A stretch of DNA of 36,299 nt from Chloroflexia bacterium. GTDB lineage: Bacteria; Chloroflexota; Chloroflexia; Thermomicrobiales; UBA6265. The notes under the pieces were generated by a model, which saw only the letters and a list, made by a program, of their open reading frames with translations, searched no databases and was not told the DNA's origin. A program made the translations under genes and the position numbers. The stretch lies in NCBI GenBank assembly GCA_013697005.1, contig JACCXM010000403.1:1-36299 (forward strand), in the 5' to 3' direction. Of the stretch, positions 25,846-34,554 are shown in pieces; within the stretch, counting starts at the first letter, position 1; every line of letters starts with the position of its first letter.

Positions 25846-25863
25846 CGTGTCAACGGGTTGCCC
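25826..25863. promoter_or_regulatory. Candidate operator: 10-bp inverted repeat straddling the XRE promoter
   Basis: GGGCAACCCG (25826-25835) and CGGGTTGCCC (25854-25863) are perfect reverse complements with an 18-base gap. The left arm is in the -35/-10 spacer and the right arm at about +3 to +12. This suits autorepression by the helix-turn-helix protein encoded just downstream. Confidence 0.55.
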
Positions 25864-25930
25864 GCATGTTGACTCGTAGGCAATAGGGCCGGGCGGAACC
25901 GCTCCGACTCAGGCTGAGGTGCGAAAAGCG

Positions 25931-26347
25931 ATGGGATATGCGGGTGCTGACTTCGGTGGCTTGCTCAAGGTGATGCGTGAGGCGCGCCGCATCTCACAGA
26001 GCAAATTAGCGGAACGAGCGGATTTCGATCACAGCTATGTCAGCCGTCTGGAAAGTGGGGCGCGCATGCCGACCCGCGATGCGGTCGAGCGCTTGGCGTC
26101 CGCGCTCACGATGGCACAAGCTGAGGAAGACGGACTCCTCGCGGCGGCGGGGTTTTTACCGCGCGATGTTTCAAGTCTGCTCTCGGGAGAACCGGTGCTC
26201 GGGGAGGTCCTCGATCTTCTCCAGAACGATTCCGTGCCCGCGGAATACCGAGACAACATCAGGCAAGTGCTGCGGCTGTTGACAGAGCAAGCCCGTTTCG
26301 CCGTCCGTCCGCGCGATCAGGACGGATTGACGGGCGTCGCCGCCTAA
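25931..26347 (+). CDS. XRE-family helix-turn-helix transcriptional regulator
   Basis: A 138-residue DNA-binding protein. The HTH lies in the first 65 residues: FGGLLKVMREARRISQSKLAERADFDHSYVSRLESGARMP contains the standard xre helix 2-turn-helix 3 (SKLAERADFDHSYVSRLE). The remaining part (LLAAAGFLPRDVSSLL... EYRDNIRQVLRLL) is helical and probably for dimerisation; no ligand or peptidase domain is seen, so it is not a LexA or CI-type cleavable repressor. ATG 25931 has GAGG 8-10 bases upstream; GTG 25919 would add four residues. Own promoter, candidate operator and a strong downstream terminator make it a single-gene unit, likely self-regulated. Confidence 0.85.
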   Translation: MGYAGADFGGLLKVMREARRISQSKLAERADFDHSYVSRLESGARMPTRDAVERLASALTMAQAEEDGLLAAAGFLPRDVSSLLSGEPVLGEVLDLLQNDSVPAEYRDNIRQVLRLLTEQARFAVRPRDQDGLTGVAA

Positions 26348-26366
26348 GGCGGTGGTCAGAGACGGG

Positions 26367-26407
26367 GAAACCGCGGGTGTTTAGGCGCCCGCGGTTTCTC
26401 GTTTTCT
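26367..26407 (+). terminator. Rho-independent terminator after the XRE gene
   Basis: GAAACCGCGGG (26367-26377) pairs with CCCGCGGTTTC (26388-26398), with two more pairs toward the 6-base loop, followed by TCGTTTTCT. This is the most typical intrinsic terminator in the window. Confidence 0.85.
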
Positions 26408-26516
26408 GAGCGCGGTGAACTCATCTTGAGCTGGCGACCGGTGTCGCTGGGCGCTCACTAGAATTGCAGATACCCCGCGCCGTTTCAACAACAAACAATC
26501 TGCCGCGGAGGCTGTC

Positions 26517-29500
26517 TTGGCTGAGTTTGCACATCTCCATCTCCACACAGAATATTCGCTCCTTGATGGTATGGGTCGCAGCAACGAGTACGCGGCTCGC
26601 GCCCTGGAGTTAGGTATCAAGCATCTCGCCGTCACCGACCACGGTGTGATGTATGGGGCGATGGATTGGTACCGGACAGCGCTCGCTTCTGGACTTCACC
26701 CCATCGTCGGAGTTGAAGCCTATCTGGCTGAGGGGAGCGCGCGTGCCAGGGAGCGTAAGTCTTATCATCTGCTGCTGCTCGCAGAAAACGAACAGGGGTA
26801 TCGCAATCTCCTGAAACTCTCCAGCCTGGCTCAGCTCGAGGGGTTCTATTACCGGCCGCGGGTAGATCTTGACATGCTCGCGGAGTTTGGTTCCGGGATC
26901 ATTGCGACATCGGCGTGCCTGGGCGGTCCTGTTGCGAATAACTTCTTACACCATCAACCAGAATTGGCCAGAGATTATGCGGGCAAATTGGCAGAAATTT
27001 TTGGACCAGATCGCTTTTTCATCGAGCTGCAAGATCACGGACTTGCCGAGCAGACGCGAGTCAACGTCGATCTGATCGCACTCGCCCAGTCGCTCGATCT
27101 GCCAGTTGTGGCGACAAATGATGTTCACTATTGTCTCCAGGAGGATGCCGCAGCGCAGGAGCTGCTGGTATGCATCCAGACGAACACCACTCTGAACGAT
27201 CCAAAACGGCTCAAATCTGAAAGCGATCAGTTCTATCTGAAAAGTCCCGAGGAGATGTCAAGACTTTTCAAGGACGTGCCGCAAGCAGTCACCAACACTA
27301 TCAGAATTGCGGAGATGTGCTCACTTGATCTTGATTTTCGTGGTTACCATCTACCCGAGTTTCCAGTTCCCGGCGATCACACCCCCGACACGTTTCTCGA
27401 AGGTCTGTGCCAAGAAGGCGCCATGCGACGATACGGTCACATGACTGGCGATGTGGCCGATCGATTGGCTTATGAGCTGAGTGTCATCAAGGGAATGGGG
27501 TTTGCCAATTACTTTCTCGTCGTGTGGGATTTTATCCGGTTTGCCAGAGAGCAGGGCATTCTGGTCGGACCGGGCCGCGGCTCTTCGGCAGGCAGTATTG
27601 TCACGTACGCTCTCGAGATCACCGCATTGGATCCATTGCATCATGATTTGATCTTCGAGCGATTTCTGAACCCGTCACGCATTTCGATGCCCGATATCGA
27701 TATCGACTTTGCCGACGACCGACGCACCGAAGTGATTGATTATGTGATTCAAAAATACGGGAACGACCATGTGGCGCAAATTGTCACATTTGGAACGCTG
27801 GCCGCAAAAGCCGCCGTGCGTGACGTGGGGCGCGCCATGGGCAGATCATTCGGCGAAACCGATCGAGTGGCGAAGCTCATTCCGGTTGGACCGGGAATTA
27901 CGATAGCGAACGCGCTCGTCAAGGTCCCCGAGTTGCTCGCGATGTACAAGAGTGACGATGCCGTGCGGGAGCTGATTGATTCTGCGCGCAAAGTCGAAGG
28001 CATCGCACGCCACGCATCGACCCACGCGGCTGGGGTGGTCATCTCGCGCGATCCGCTAGTGCAACATGTGCCGTTGCAACGCGCAGGCGGGAAGAGTGAG
28101 GGTGATGTCACGACCCAGTTCCCAATGGCGCAACTGGAAGAAATCGGTCTTCTCAAGATGGATTTTCTTGGCCTGCGTACGCTGACCGTGTTGGGCAAGG
28201 CGGTAGCGTTGCTGCGCGCGTCCGGTCACGACATATCCCTGGAGAATATTCCATTCGATGACCCGAAAGCGTACCAGCTTCTGCAGCGAGGCGAGACTAC
28301 GGGCGTATTCCAGTTGGAAGGCGGCATGACCTCGCGAATGACGGTAGACGTCGCACCGGAGCGATTCGAGGATCTCGTCGCGTTGATGGCACTTATTCGG
28401 CCCGGTCCGATGGCGATGGCTCCGGATTACATCGCGCGGAAACATGGCAAGACGGTCATTGAATACATCCACCCAGACGTTGAACCAATCTTGAGCGAAA
28501 CGTTTGGTGTGGCGCTTTACCAGGAACAGGTAATTCGCATCGCCAATGTGCTAGCAGGATTCTCGATGGCGGAGGGCGATGGACTGCGCAAGGCAATGGG
28601 GAAAAAGCTCCCCGCAGAGATGGCCAAATATCGGGATCGATTTCTGGCGGGTTGCGAGGAGCGAGGAATCACCAAGCGTTTGGCAACCGACATTTTTGCC
28701 ATGATCGAACGGTTTGCGGGATATGGTTTCCCGAAGGCGCACAGTGCGGCGTACGCGGTAATTGCTGCTCAGACAGCGTATCTCAAAGCGAACTTCCAGG
28801 TGGAGTTTATGGCCGCGCTGCTCTCATCGGAAATCGGCAATACCGACCGGATCGTTGCCCTGATGGCGGAGTGTCGTCGCGCGGGAGTTGCCGTGCTTCC
28901 ACCGAGCATCAATCACAGCGGTGTGGAGTTCGGCGTCGAGAAATTGGAGAATCACGCGGCGGCAGTACGATTTGGGTTGGCGGCAGTCAAAAATGTTGGC
29001 GAATCAGCGGTGCGCGCAATCATCGATCGGCGCGCAGAGCAACCAGCGCAAACATTTGCCACGTTGGGATCATTGTGTGAGGCGATTGATTGGTCAAGTG
29101 TCAACAAGCGCGCGGTCGAGTCACTTGCGAAGTCCGGGGCGCTGGATGAATTAGGACAGCGAGGCGCTGTCCTAAGTGGTCTGGACGGTGCAGTTTCCGC
29201 AGCACAAAAGCGGCAGCGGGCATCAGCCCGCGGTCAAATGGATCTGTTCGGCGTTGCGTCTTCCGACTCCCCAACGGCGGCGCCACCGATTTTTTCCGCC
29301 GTGACCCGTCGCCAACTCCTGGAATGGGAAAGAGAACTGCTTGGTACGTACATGAGTGACCATCCATTGACTGAAATCTTTCAAAATCTCGGGAAGCACA
29401 ACGGACGTGATTCGGTGAGCGAGGTTGCGCAGTTGGAGGAGCGCGCGGTTGGATCGCCCGTTCGCTTGATAGCGATGGTATCGAGTGTGCGGCGGATCGC

Positions 29501-29993
29501 TACCAAGGCCAATCGCACCATGGCCGTGGCAATTTGCGAGGACTTATCCGGTCGTGTTGACACCGTGTTGTTTCCGGACACCTTCGATCGGTTTGGAGAG
29601 CTGCTCTCAGACGGCGCGATTCTCGATGTGAGGGGGAGGTTGGATCGCCGTGGTGAACAGCTCCAGATTGTGTGTGAGACCGTCTCCAACGATCTGTCCG
29701 CCATCCAAAGCGCTGAGGATACATCAGACTCGATCGCAATTCATTTCCAGCCCGCGGTCGATTCCTGGGGCGAAATTCGCGCAATGCAGCAGGTTGACGA
29801 GATTTTGAAGCGTCATGAAGGACAGTGCGTGGTTGTCATCGTGGTGCCAGCTGGGCAGCAGGCGGTGAGACATTTAAAGAGCCGCAACCGACGGGTTGAA
29901 TGGTCGCGCGAGCTTGAAGCCGAGCTGCACAGCGTGCCCGGAGTCGTGACTGCCGAGCTCATTTCCGCGGAAGGATCCCGTTTGGCCTCGTAA
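26517..29993 (+). CDS. dnaE: DNA polymerase III alpha subunit
   Basis: Replicative polymerase, C family, 1158 residues. Domains in order: PHP (HLHLHTEYS at 6-14, AVTDHGVMYGA, near 38-50), palm with PDIDIDF (Asp393, 395, 397), GPGRGSSAGS upstream of it, thumb/fingers with GKKLPAEMAKYRDRF and FPKAHSAAYAVI, helix-hairpin-helix region, then the OB fold (VRLIAMVSSVRRI to LDVRGRLDRRGEQLQIVCE, about 980-1060) and the tau-binding tail. Start is TTG 26517 with CGGAGG 7 bases upstream, giving the standard MAEFAHLHLHTEYS N-terminus. It appears to be the DnaE1 type by length and full PHP motif; the DnaE2 partner expected for ImuB is not here. Confidence 0.97.
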   Translation: MAEFAHLHLHTEYSLLDGMGRSNEYAARALELGIKHLAVTDHGVMYGAMDWYRTALASGLHPIVGVEAYLAEGSARARERKSYHLLLLAENEQGYRNLLKLSSLAQLEGFYYRPRVDLDMLAEFGSGIIATSACLGGPVANNFLHHQPELARDYAGKLAEIFGPDRFFIELQDHGLAEQTRVNVDLIALAQSLDLPVVATNDVHYCLQEDAAAQELLVCIQTNTTLNDPKRLKSESDQFYLKSPEEMSRLFKDVPQAVTNTIRIAEMCSLDLDFRGYHLPEFPVPGDHTPDTFLEGLCQEGAMRRYGHMTGDVADRLAYELSVIKGMGFANYFLVVWDFIRFAREQGILVGPGRGSSAGSIVTYALEITALDPLHHDLIFERFLNPSRISMPDIDIDFADDRRTEVIDYVIQKYGNDHVAQIVTFGTLAAKAAVRDVGRAMGRSFGETDRVAKLIPVGPGITIANALVKVPELLAMYKSDDAVRELIDSARKVEGIARHASTHAAGVVISRDPLVQHVPLQRAGGKSEGDVTTQFPMAQLEEIGLLKMDFLGLRTLTVLGKAVALLRASGHDISLENIPFDDPKAYQLLQRGETTGVFQLEGGMTSRMTVDVAPERFEDLVALMALIRPGPMAMAPDYIARKHGKTVIEYIHPDVEPILSETFGVALYQEQVIRIANVLAGFSMAEGDGLRKAMGKKLPAEMAKYRDRFLAGCEERGITKRLATDIFAMIERFAGYGFPKAHSAAYAVIAAQTAYLKANFQVEFMAALLSSEIGNTDRIVALMAECRRAGVAVLPPSINHSGVEFGVEKLENHAAAVRFGLAAVKNVGESAVRAIIDRRAEQPAQTFATLGSLCEAIDWSSVNKRAVESLAKSGALDELGQRGAVLSGLDGAVSAAQKRQRASARGQMDLFGVASSDSPTAAPPIFSAVTRRQLLEWERELLGTYMSDHPLTEIFQNLGKHNGRDSVSEVAQLEERAVGSPVRLIAMVSSVRRIATKANRTMAVAICEDLSGRVDTVLFPDTFDRFGELLSDGAILDVRGRLDRRGEQLQIVCETVSNDLSAIQSAEDTSDSIAIHFQPAVDSWGEIRAMQQVDEILKRHEGQCVVVIVVPAGQQAVRHLKSRNRRVEWSRELEAELHSVPGVVTAELISAEGSRLAS

Positions 29994-30020
29994 ACCTGTT
30001 CGTAGTAAACATGAGATTTG

Positions 30021-30036
30021 CTCGGTTCGAACCGAG
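30021..30036. repeat. 16-bp perfect palindrome between convergent dnaE and the Mur-ligase-like gene
   Basis: CTCGGTTCGAACCGAG is its own reverse complement. It lies 28 bases after the dnaE stop and 47 bases before the end of the leftward gene. As RNA it would be a hairpin with almost no loop; no T-run follows, so a protein-binding site or weak terminator are both possible. Confidence 0.4.
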
Positions 30037-30082
30037 ATCCTTCGGTCGCGGCCTCAGTATGACACGATCTTCGATCGCGGCT

Positions 30083-31351
30083 CTAGGCGGTGCCGGCGGC
30101 CGGTTGATTGAGGCTGGTCTGACGACGGACTCGCCTCGCAACGACCCGAACTGCCGCGACCGCGTCTTCGGCGAGCACGAGCAGTACGTCACCAGAGCGC
30201 AGCATCCCTATACCTTGTTCGATCGCCGATCGTTCGCTGACAGCCTGGAGCACGATCGGCGGCACAGTGTTTGCCGCGGCGCCCCGGCGAATCAATCCGA
30301 GCCGATCATCGGTCCAGTCGCCATGGATGATCATGACGCTGTCACCTCGTCCGAGCAGGCGTCCTATGGCAAACAATTCATGGGTGTCAATCTCGTACAT
30401 TGGACCTGTCACGTGAATCTGCCGCCCTGTTCCCAACGACGCGGCCGCGCGCAGCGTCCTTTTCAGGAACCAGGGAGGCATTGGCCGGTCTACGACAATT
30501 TGAGAAGAACCCAATCTGAACATGTTGAATGCGCCTGGCATCAACTCGGGCTTTGGCTCGTGGGCGACCAGCCCGGAGGCTATGAGTTCGAGGGGAAGTC
30601 CGCAACCGCGAGCGATTGCGGTGGCGAGCAACGCTGTTTGCACCGCAAAAGGGATGCTTCCATTTCTCGTCCATTTGAGCCAGCGCAAATCTATCACGGG
30701 TTTCGACTGTTGGTTTTGGTAGAGGACGATCTCTGACCCATCAATCCAGCATGCTGCGCCTTTATTGTCCACGTGGTGGCGGAGCAGAGGTGAGTCGGGG
30801 TTCATGCCAACCAGGAACCGCTCCGCTGACTCAAGCTCATTCTCTTTGACGACGGCGTAGTCGTCCGCATTCAAGATGAGACGGGCACTCTGCAACGAGT
30901 TGGCCCTCAGACGATCCAACGATCGCCGGGCCCGAAACATCTCAGGTGAAATCAAACAGGATTCGTTGTTGGCGCAGAGATTTGTTATGGCGATCACGGG
31001 GAATCGTTTCAACGAGGCGCCGAGCGTCGCCACAGTTGCCCAGTCCAATTCCTGGATGGCGACGTCGAGTCCTCCAGCGGAAAGACTGGTAAGCGCGCGC
31101 GCCCACGGGCCGATCTCTCCGCGTTGACTCTTGCCTTCGATGTCGACACCTTGGTCAGTCCAGGAGGCGACTCGGTATCCGGCCTCGCGGAATATCGACT
31201 CCACCGCCCGCACGACACTTGTTTTTCCGCGCGAGCCAGCGACGGCAATCACCGGAGCGATGCGCACACGGTCCATTCGAGTACGCCAAGAATCAAAAGT
31301 CTCGGCGCGCGATGCGCGATGCCCGCGATTCTGAAACGATTGCGCGATCAA
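30083..31351 (-). CDS. Mur-ligase-like protein (PgsB/CapB or cyanophycin-synthetase-like core), substrate unknown
   Basis: The 422-residue product has the Mur ligase P-loop AGSRGKTSVVRAVESIF (about 37-53) and a following central domain (LDVAIQELDWA, FPVIAITNL), as in PgsB/CapB and the C-terminal half of cyanophycin synthetases. Other family landmarks are altered: the TN..xDH motif reads TNLCANNES, and the DYAHNP motif of the C-terminal domain appears as VVDRPMPPW. Residues around 290-420 still look like the Mur C-terminal Rossmann domain (GRQIHVTGPMYEID, SVMIIHGDWTDDR, GDVLLVLAED). So it probably binds ATP, but ligase activity and substrate cannot be stated. ATG overlaps the rdgB stop by 4 bases, making it the last gene of glmS-tatD-rdgB. 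Confidence 0.7.
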   Translation of the reverse strand: MIAQSFQNRGHRASRAETFDSWRTRMDRVRIAPVIAVAGSRGKTSVVRAVESIFREAGYRVASWTDQGVDIEGKSQRGEIGPWARALTSLSAGGLDVAIQELDWATVATLGASLKRFPVIAITNLCANNESCLISPEMFRARRSLDRLRANSLQSARLILNADDYAVVKENELESAERFLVGMNPDSPLLRHHVDNKGAACWIDGSEIVLYQNQQSKPVIDLRWLKWTRNGSIPFAVQTALLATAIARGCGLPLELIASGLVAHEPKPELMPGAFNMFRLGSSQIVVDRPMPPWFLKRTLRAAASLGTGRQIHVTGPMYEIDTHELFAIGRLLGRGDSVMIIHGDWTDDRLGLIRRGAAANTVPPIVLQAVSERSAIEQGIGMLRSGDVLLVLAEDAVAAVRVVARRVRRQTSLNQPAAGTA

Positions 31352-31971
31352 CTCTCGTTCCTTCGCGATTCGCGCCGTATCGTTCGTTCATACAGCACAT
31401 CGGGAAGGATTTTGGCAATTGCCACGGCACGGTGGCTCATAACATTCTTCTCCTCATCGAGAAGCTCGGCGAGAGTTCGCCCGTCTGGGACGAGGAACAC
31501 CGAGTCGTATCCGAACCCGCCAGATCCGCGCTCCTCTAACGCGATATGGCCGGAAAGACACCCCGTGCTTCTCCCAAGAATCTGAGATGGAGCCGCAAAT
31601 GCAACAGCGCAGACAAAGCAAGCAGTCCGCCGCGGCGGCGGCGTGCCCTTCAATTTCTGCAGCAACAACTGACGGTTGCGCCGGTCGTCTGGCGGTTCCC
31701 CAGCAAAACGAGCAGAACGAACGCCTGGTTCCCCCGCGAGGGAATCCACTTGCAATCCCGAGTCGTCGGCCAGGGCAAGCAGACCTGATTCGCGAGCCGC
31801 GAAGCTGGCCTTCGCTTCGGCATTCTCGAGAAAAGTAGCGCCTCGCTCAGGCGGCATGATGATCCCCAGTCCGTCGATACCTACCAGCTCTATTGTCCTG
31901 GGGACGATGGCACGGAACTCACTTAGCTTGCCTGGGTTTGCAGTGGCGATTAGCAGCGGAGAATCTTTCAT
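31348..31971 (-). CDS. rdgB: XTP/dITP diphosphatase (non-canonical purine NTP pyrophosphatase)
   Basis: Hydrolyses (d)ITP and XTP to monophosphates, keeping deaminated purines out of DNA and RNA. The 207 residues begin MKDSPLLIATANPGKLSEF, with the NPGK motif, then ATFLENAEAKASFAARESGLLALADDSGLQVDSL-type core (LADDSG catalytic aspartates), GEPGVRSARFAG and the C-terminal GSGGFGYDSVF, MSHRAVA. ATG 31971 is preferred because it starts at the family N-terminus and lies 7 bases after the tatD stop; the frame upstream to 32013 only overlaps tatD. Confidence 0.95.
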   Translation of the reverse strand: MKDSPLLIATANPGKLSEFRAIVPRTIELVGIDGLGIIMPPERGATFLENAEAKASFAARESGLLALADDSGLQVDSLAGEPGVRSARFAGEPPDDRRNRQLLLQKLKGTPPPRRTACFVCAVAFAAPSQILGRSTGCLSGHIALEERGSGGFGYDSVFLVPDGRTLAELLDEEKNVMSHRAVAIAKILPDVLYERTIRRESRRNES

Positions 31972-31978
31972 GGTGAGC

Positions 31979-32791
31979 CTACGCCCGGATTTCGAGTTCT
32001 GCGGCGAGACCAAGGTTGAACAGCGAATTGGCGTTTTCGGTTGTAACTCGACGGAGATCAGCCGCAGTCATGCCCCAGATCGGGGCGAGCAACTGCGATA
32101 TTTGGGGCAAGTTTGCGGGGGTGTTTCGGCGATGACACTGAGGTGGCGAAAGGTAGGGTGCATCTGTTTCCAAGAGCAACCGGTCAACCGGTATAGACCG
32201 GAGAAGATTCCGAAGCGCAACGGATCCGGGCCGAGTGGCCAAGCCACCGATACCTATATAGCATCCACGCTCAACTGCCCATCCGGTGAGCAGCGCCGTT
32301 CCATCGAACGAGTGGAGCACAATATCGGCCACATCGGGCCATTCGTCCAAATCCTTCATGAGGGCGTCGCTGGCGTTTCGTTGATGGATGATGATCGGCA
32401 GCGAGCGTGACGAGGAAATCTCGATCTGCGTGCGAAACGCACGTGCTTGCTCAAGAAAGGTGGGGCCGGTTCTTGCGAAATCAAATCCGGTTTCACCGAT
32501 CGCGACAGGTTGGCATTCCTCGATAGCGCGGACCAGGGACCGTTCGGTCTCCGGGTCAAGCGTTGCCGATTCCGCAGGGTGAAGTCCGATGGCAACTGCA
32601 ACGTCTTTGTTGACAAGTTGGATCGCGCGCGAGCTCTCCCAGCGCTCGGGTTTGTACGCGATGTTGATGAAGCGGCGAACACCGAGTGATCTCGCTTCGT
32701 CCAAAACGGTGTCCCGATCGAGATCAAATGCTGGTTCGTCGAGGTGGACATGGGTATCGACGATTTGTGGCAAACCTGTTGCCGGGATCAT
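31979..32791 (-). CDS. tatD: TatD-family metal-dependent hydrolase (DNase)
   Basis: TIM-barrel metallohydrolase with reported 3'-5' DNase/RNase activity in the TatD/YcfH family. Metal-site motifs seen in the 270 residues: DTHVHLD (12-18), GLHP near 69, GETGFDF near 98, IIIHQRNA, VLHSFDGT and LLLETDAPYLSP near 215. The GETGLD-type Glu and the final ETDAP Asp are present. The more common HxRxA motif reads HQRNA, as in active members. ATG overlaps the glmS stop by 4 bases (ATGA), so expression should be coupled to glmS and rdgB. Confidence 0.93.
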   Translation of the reverse strand: MIPATGLPQIVDTHVHLDEPAFDLDRDTVLDEARSLGVRRFINIAYKPERWESSRAIQLVNKDVAVAIGLHPAESATLDPETERSLVRAIEECQPVAIGETGFDFARTGPTFLEQARAFRTQIEISSSRSLPIIIHQRNASDALMKDLDEWPDVADIVLHSFDGTALLTGWAVERGCYIGIGGLATRPGSVALRNLLRSIPVDRLLLETDAPYLSPPQCHRRNTPANLPQISQLLAPIWGMTAADLRRVTTENANSLFNLGLAAELEIRA

Positions 32792-34554
32792 TTCACCGTC
32801 ACGCTCTTGGCGAGATTGCGGGGACGATCGGGATCGTTGCCTCTGGCCAGGGCTGCCGCATATCCAAGCAATTGTCCCGGAACTGCTTCGACGATGGGAG
32901 TGGCAACTCCGGCATCCTGGATATAGATGAACTCGTTAAACGCCTCATCGTCGACCGAGCCAACGCCAATAATTTTGGCGCCCCGGCTGCGCAGTTCAGA
33001 CGCTCCGGTCAGGACGTCAGTTCTCGTGCCGTCCTGCGGCGCGAAAACGAGGCACGGTGTGCCTGGCTCGATGAGGGCAATCACCCCGTGCTTGAGCTCA
33101 CCCGCGGCAAACCCCTCAGCGTGAATGTAGCTGACTTCCTTGATCTTGAGAGCGGCCTCCAGAGCAGAGGCATAGTGCACGCCGCGACCAATGACGAAGA
33201 GATTCCCCGCATCAGCGAAATCGCGTGCGATCTGGAACATGTGTGCCTGACGCTCTCGATCAAGAACATGCTCCACGGCTTCAGTTGCTCGACCCACCGC
33301 GGCGGCGCCGCGATCCCATTCCTCTCTGACCTCATATGCCGTTAGGAGCAAGACGGCAAGCATTGCCGTGTATGACTTGGTAGCGAGAACACATTGTTCA
33401 ACGCCGGCGCGGAGCATCACGCTGGTTTCTACGAACCGATTCAAGGTTGAGTTTGGCGAATTGACAATTGCCGCGAGTTGGGAACCGCGGGCTCGCGCGT
33501 CGGTCATGGCGTCAAGAACATCGACTGTTTCACCGCTTTGAGAAAGGGCAATAACCAACGATTCGGAATCGAGGATCGCCGAGCGGTAACGAAATTCGGA
33601 CGCCGGGAAAAAGGAAACATCGCGCCGGCACAACTGACTGAACACGTACGTACCGGCAATCGCGGCATTGCCAGCCGTGCCGCTACCAACCAATACGACT
33701 CGCTTTGCGGCCCGTAGTTTCACAGCCAATTCTGTGATTTCCTGGTGAGCCTCGTCGATCAGCCTGCGCAAGGTCCCCGGCTGCTCCGACACTTCCTTCG
33801 ACAAAAAGTCGGGGTAGTCGCCAAGCTCGATGCTTTCCTGTCGATTATTGTTGGGAATCGCGCAGGGGGATAGCGGCTTCATCGTGGACCGTTCGTAGAA
33901 ATCTGTCCCGTTTTTGGTGAGGACCGCCAGATGATGGTCTTCGAGAAAGACTAACTGGTCCGCGTGACCGCGAAGGGCGATGGAGTCTGAGGCGATAGTC
34001 GACGCGAGGGCGCCTTGGCCGATGACGAGTGGAGAGACACATTTCGTCGCGGCAAGCTGCTGCCCGACTCGATCCATGACGACAATCGCGTTGTATCCGT
34101 GAAGCCTGTCAAAGGAGTCGGCAACGGCAGACGCGAAACTCTCACCCGTAGCGAGCTGCTCTTCGACCAGGTGGGCAACGATCTCGCTATCGGTTTCGGA
34201 TGTGAACTGATGACCGCGCGCAATGAGCGCAGCGCGTAACGCGGTATGGTTCTCGATAATGCCGTTATGCACGACGGCGATACTGCCAGAGCAGTCTCGG
34301 TGTGGATGAGCATTGGCTCGAGTCGCGCCACCGTGAGTTGCCCAGCGCGTGTGTCCGAAACCAATGCATCCCTCGGGGTAGGCGCGATGATGTCCATTGA
34401 TTCGCCCGACACTCTTGTCAATGATCAGGCGGTCAGGTGTTGAGACCGCAATTCCCCAGGAATCGTAGCCCCGATATTCAAGCGTTTTCAACGCCGTGAC
34501 GACGGCGTCGCCGACATCGGTTGACTGCCCGACGTAGCCAAAAACACCACACAT
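32788..34554 (-). CDS. glmS: Glutamine--fructose-6-phosphate aminotransferase (isomerizing)
   Basis: Makes glucosamine-6-phosphate, the first step to UDP-GlcNAc for peptidoglycan. The ORF can start at 34590, but ATG 34554 puts the nucleophile Cys at position 2 (MCGVFGYVG), which the mature enzyme needs, and GAGGGA lies 7 bases upstream. In the 588 residues: glutaminase domain with YRGYDSWG, GHTRWATHG, HNGIIENH and SETDSEI, then two SIS domains (VLVGSGTAGNA near 300 and FVIGRGVHYASALE near 460) and the typical C-terminus PRNLAKSVTVK. First gene of the glmS-tatD-rdgB-Mur-like operon. No glmS ribozyme-like leader was recognised. Confidence 0.96.
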   Translation of the reverse strand: MCGVFGYVGQSTDVGDAVVTALKTLEYRGYDSWGIAVSTPDRLIIDKSVGRINGHHRAYPEGCIGFGHTRWATHGGATRANAHPHRDCSGSIAVVHNGIIENHTALRAALIARGHQFTSETDSEIVAHLVEEQLATGESFASAVADSFDRLHGYNAIVVMDRVGQQLAATKCVSPLVIGQGALASTIASDSIALRGHADQLVFLEDHHLAVLTKNGTDFYERSTMKPLSPCAIPNNNRQESIELGDYPDFLSKEVSEQPGTLRRLIDEAHQEITELAVKLRAAKRVVLVGSGTAGNAAIAGTYVFSQLCRRDVSFFPASEFRYRSAILDSESLVIALSQSGETVDVLDAMTDARARGSQLAAIVNSPNSTLNRFVETSVMLRAGVEQCVLATKSYTAMLAVLLLTAYEVREEWDRGAAAVGRATEAVEHVLDRERQAHMFQIARDFADAGNLFVIGRGVHYASALEAALKIKEVSYIHAEGFAAGELKHGVIALIEPGTPCLVFAPQDGTRTDVLTGASELRSRGAKIIGVGSVDDEAFNEFIYIQDAGVATPIVEAVPGQLLGYAAALARGNDPDRPRNLAKSVTVK

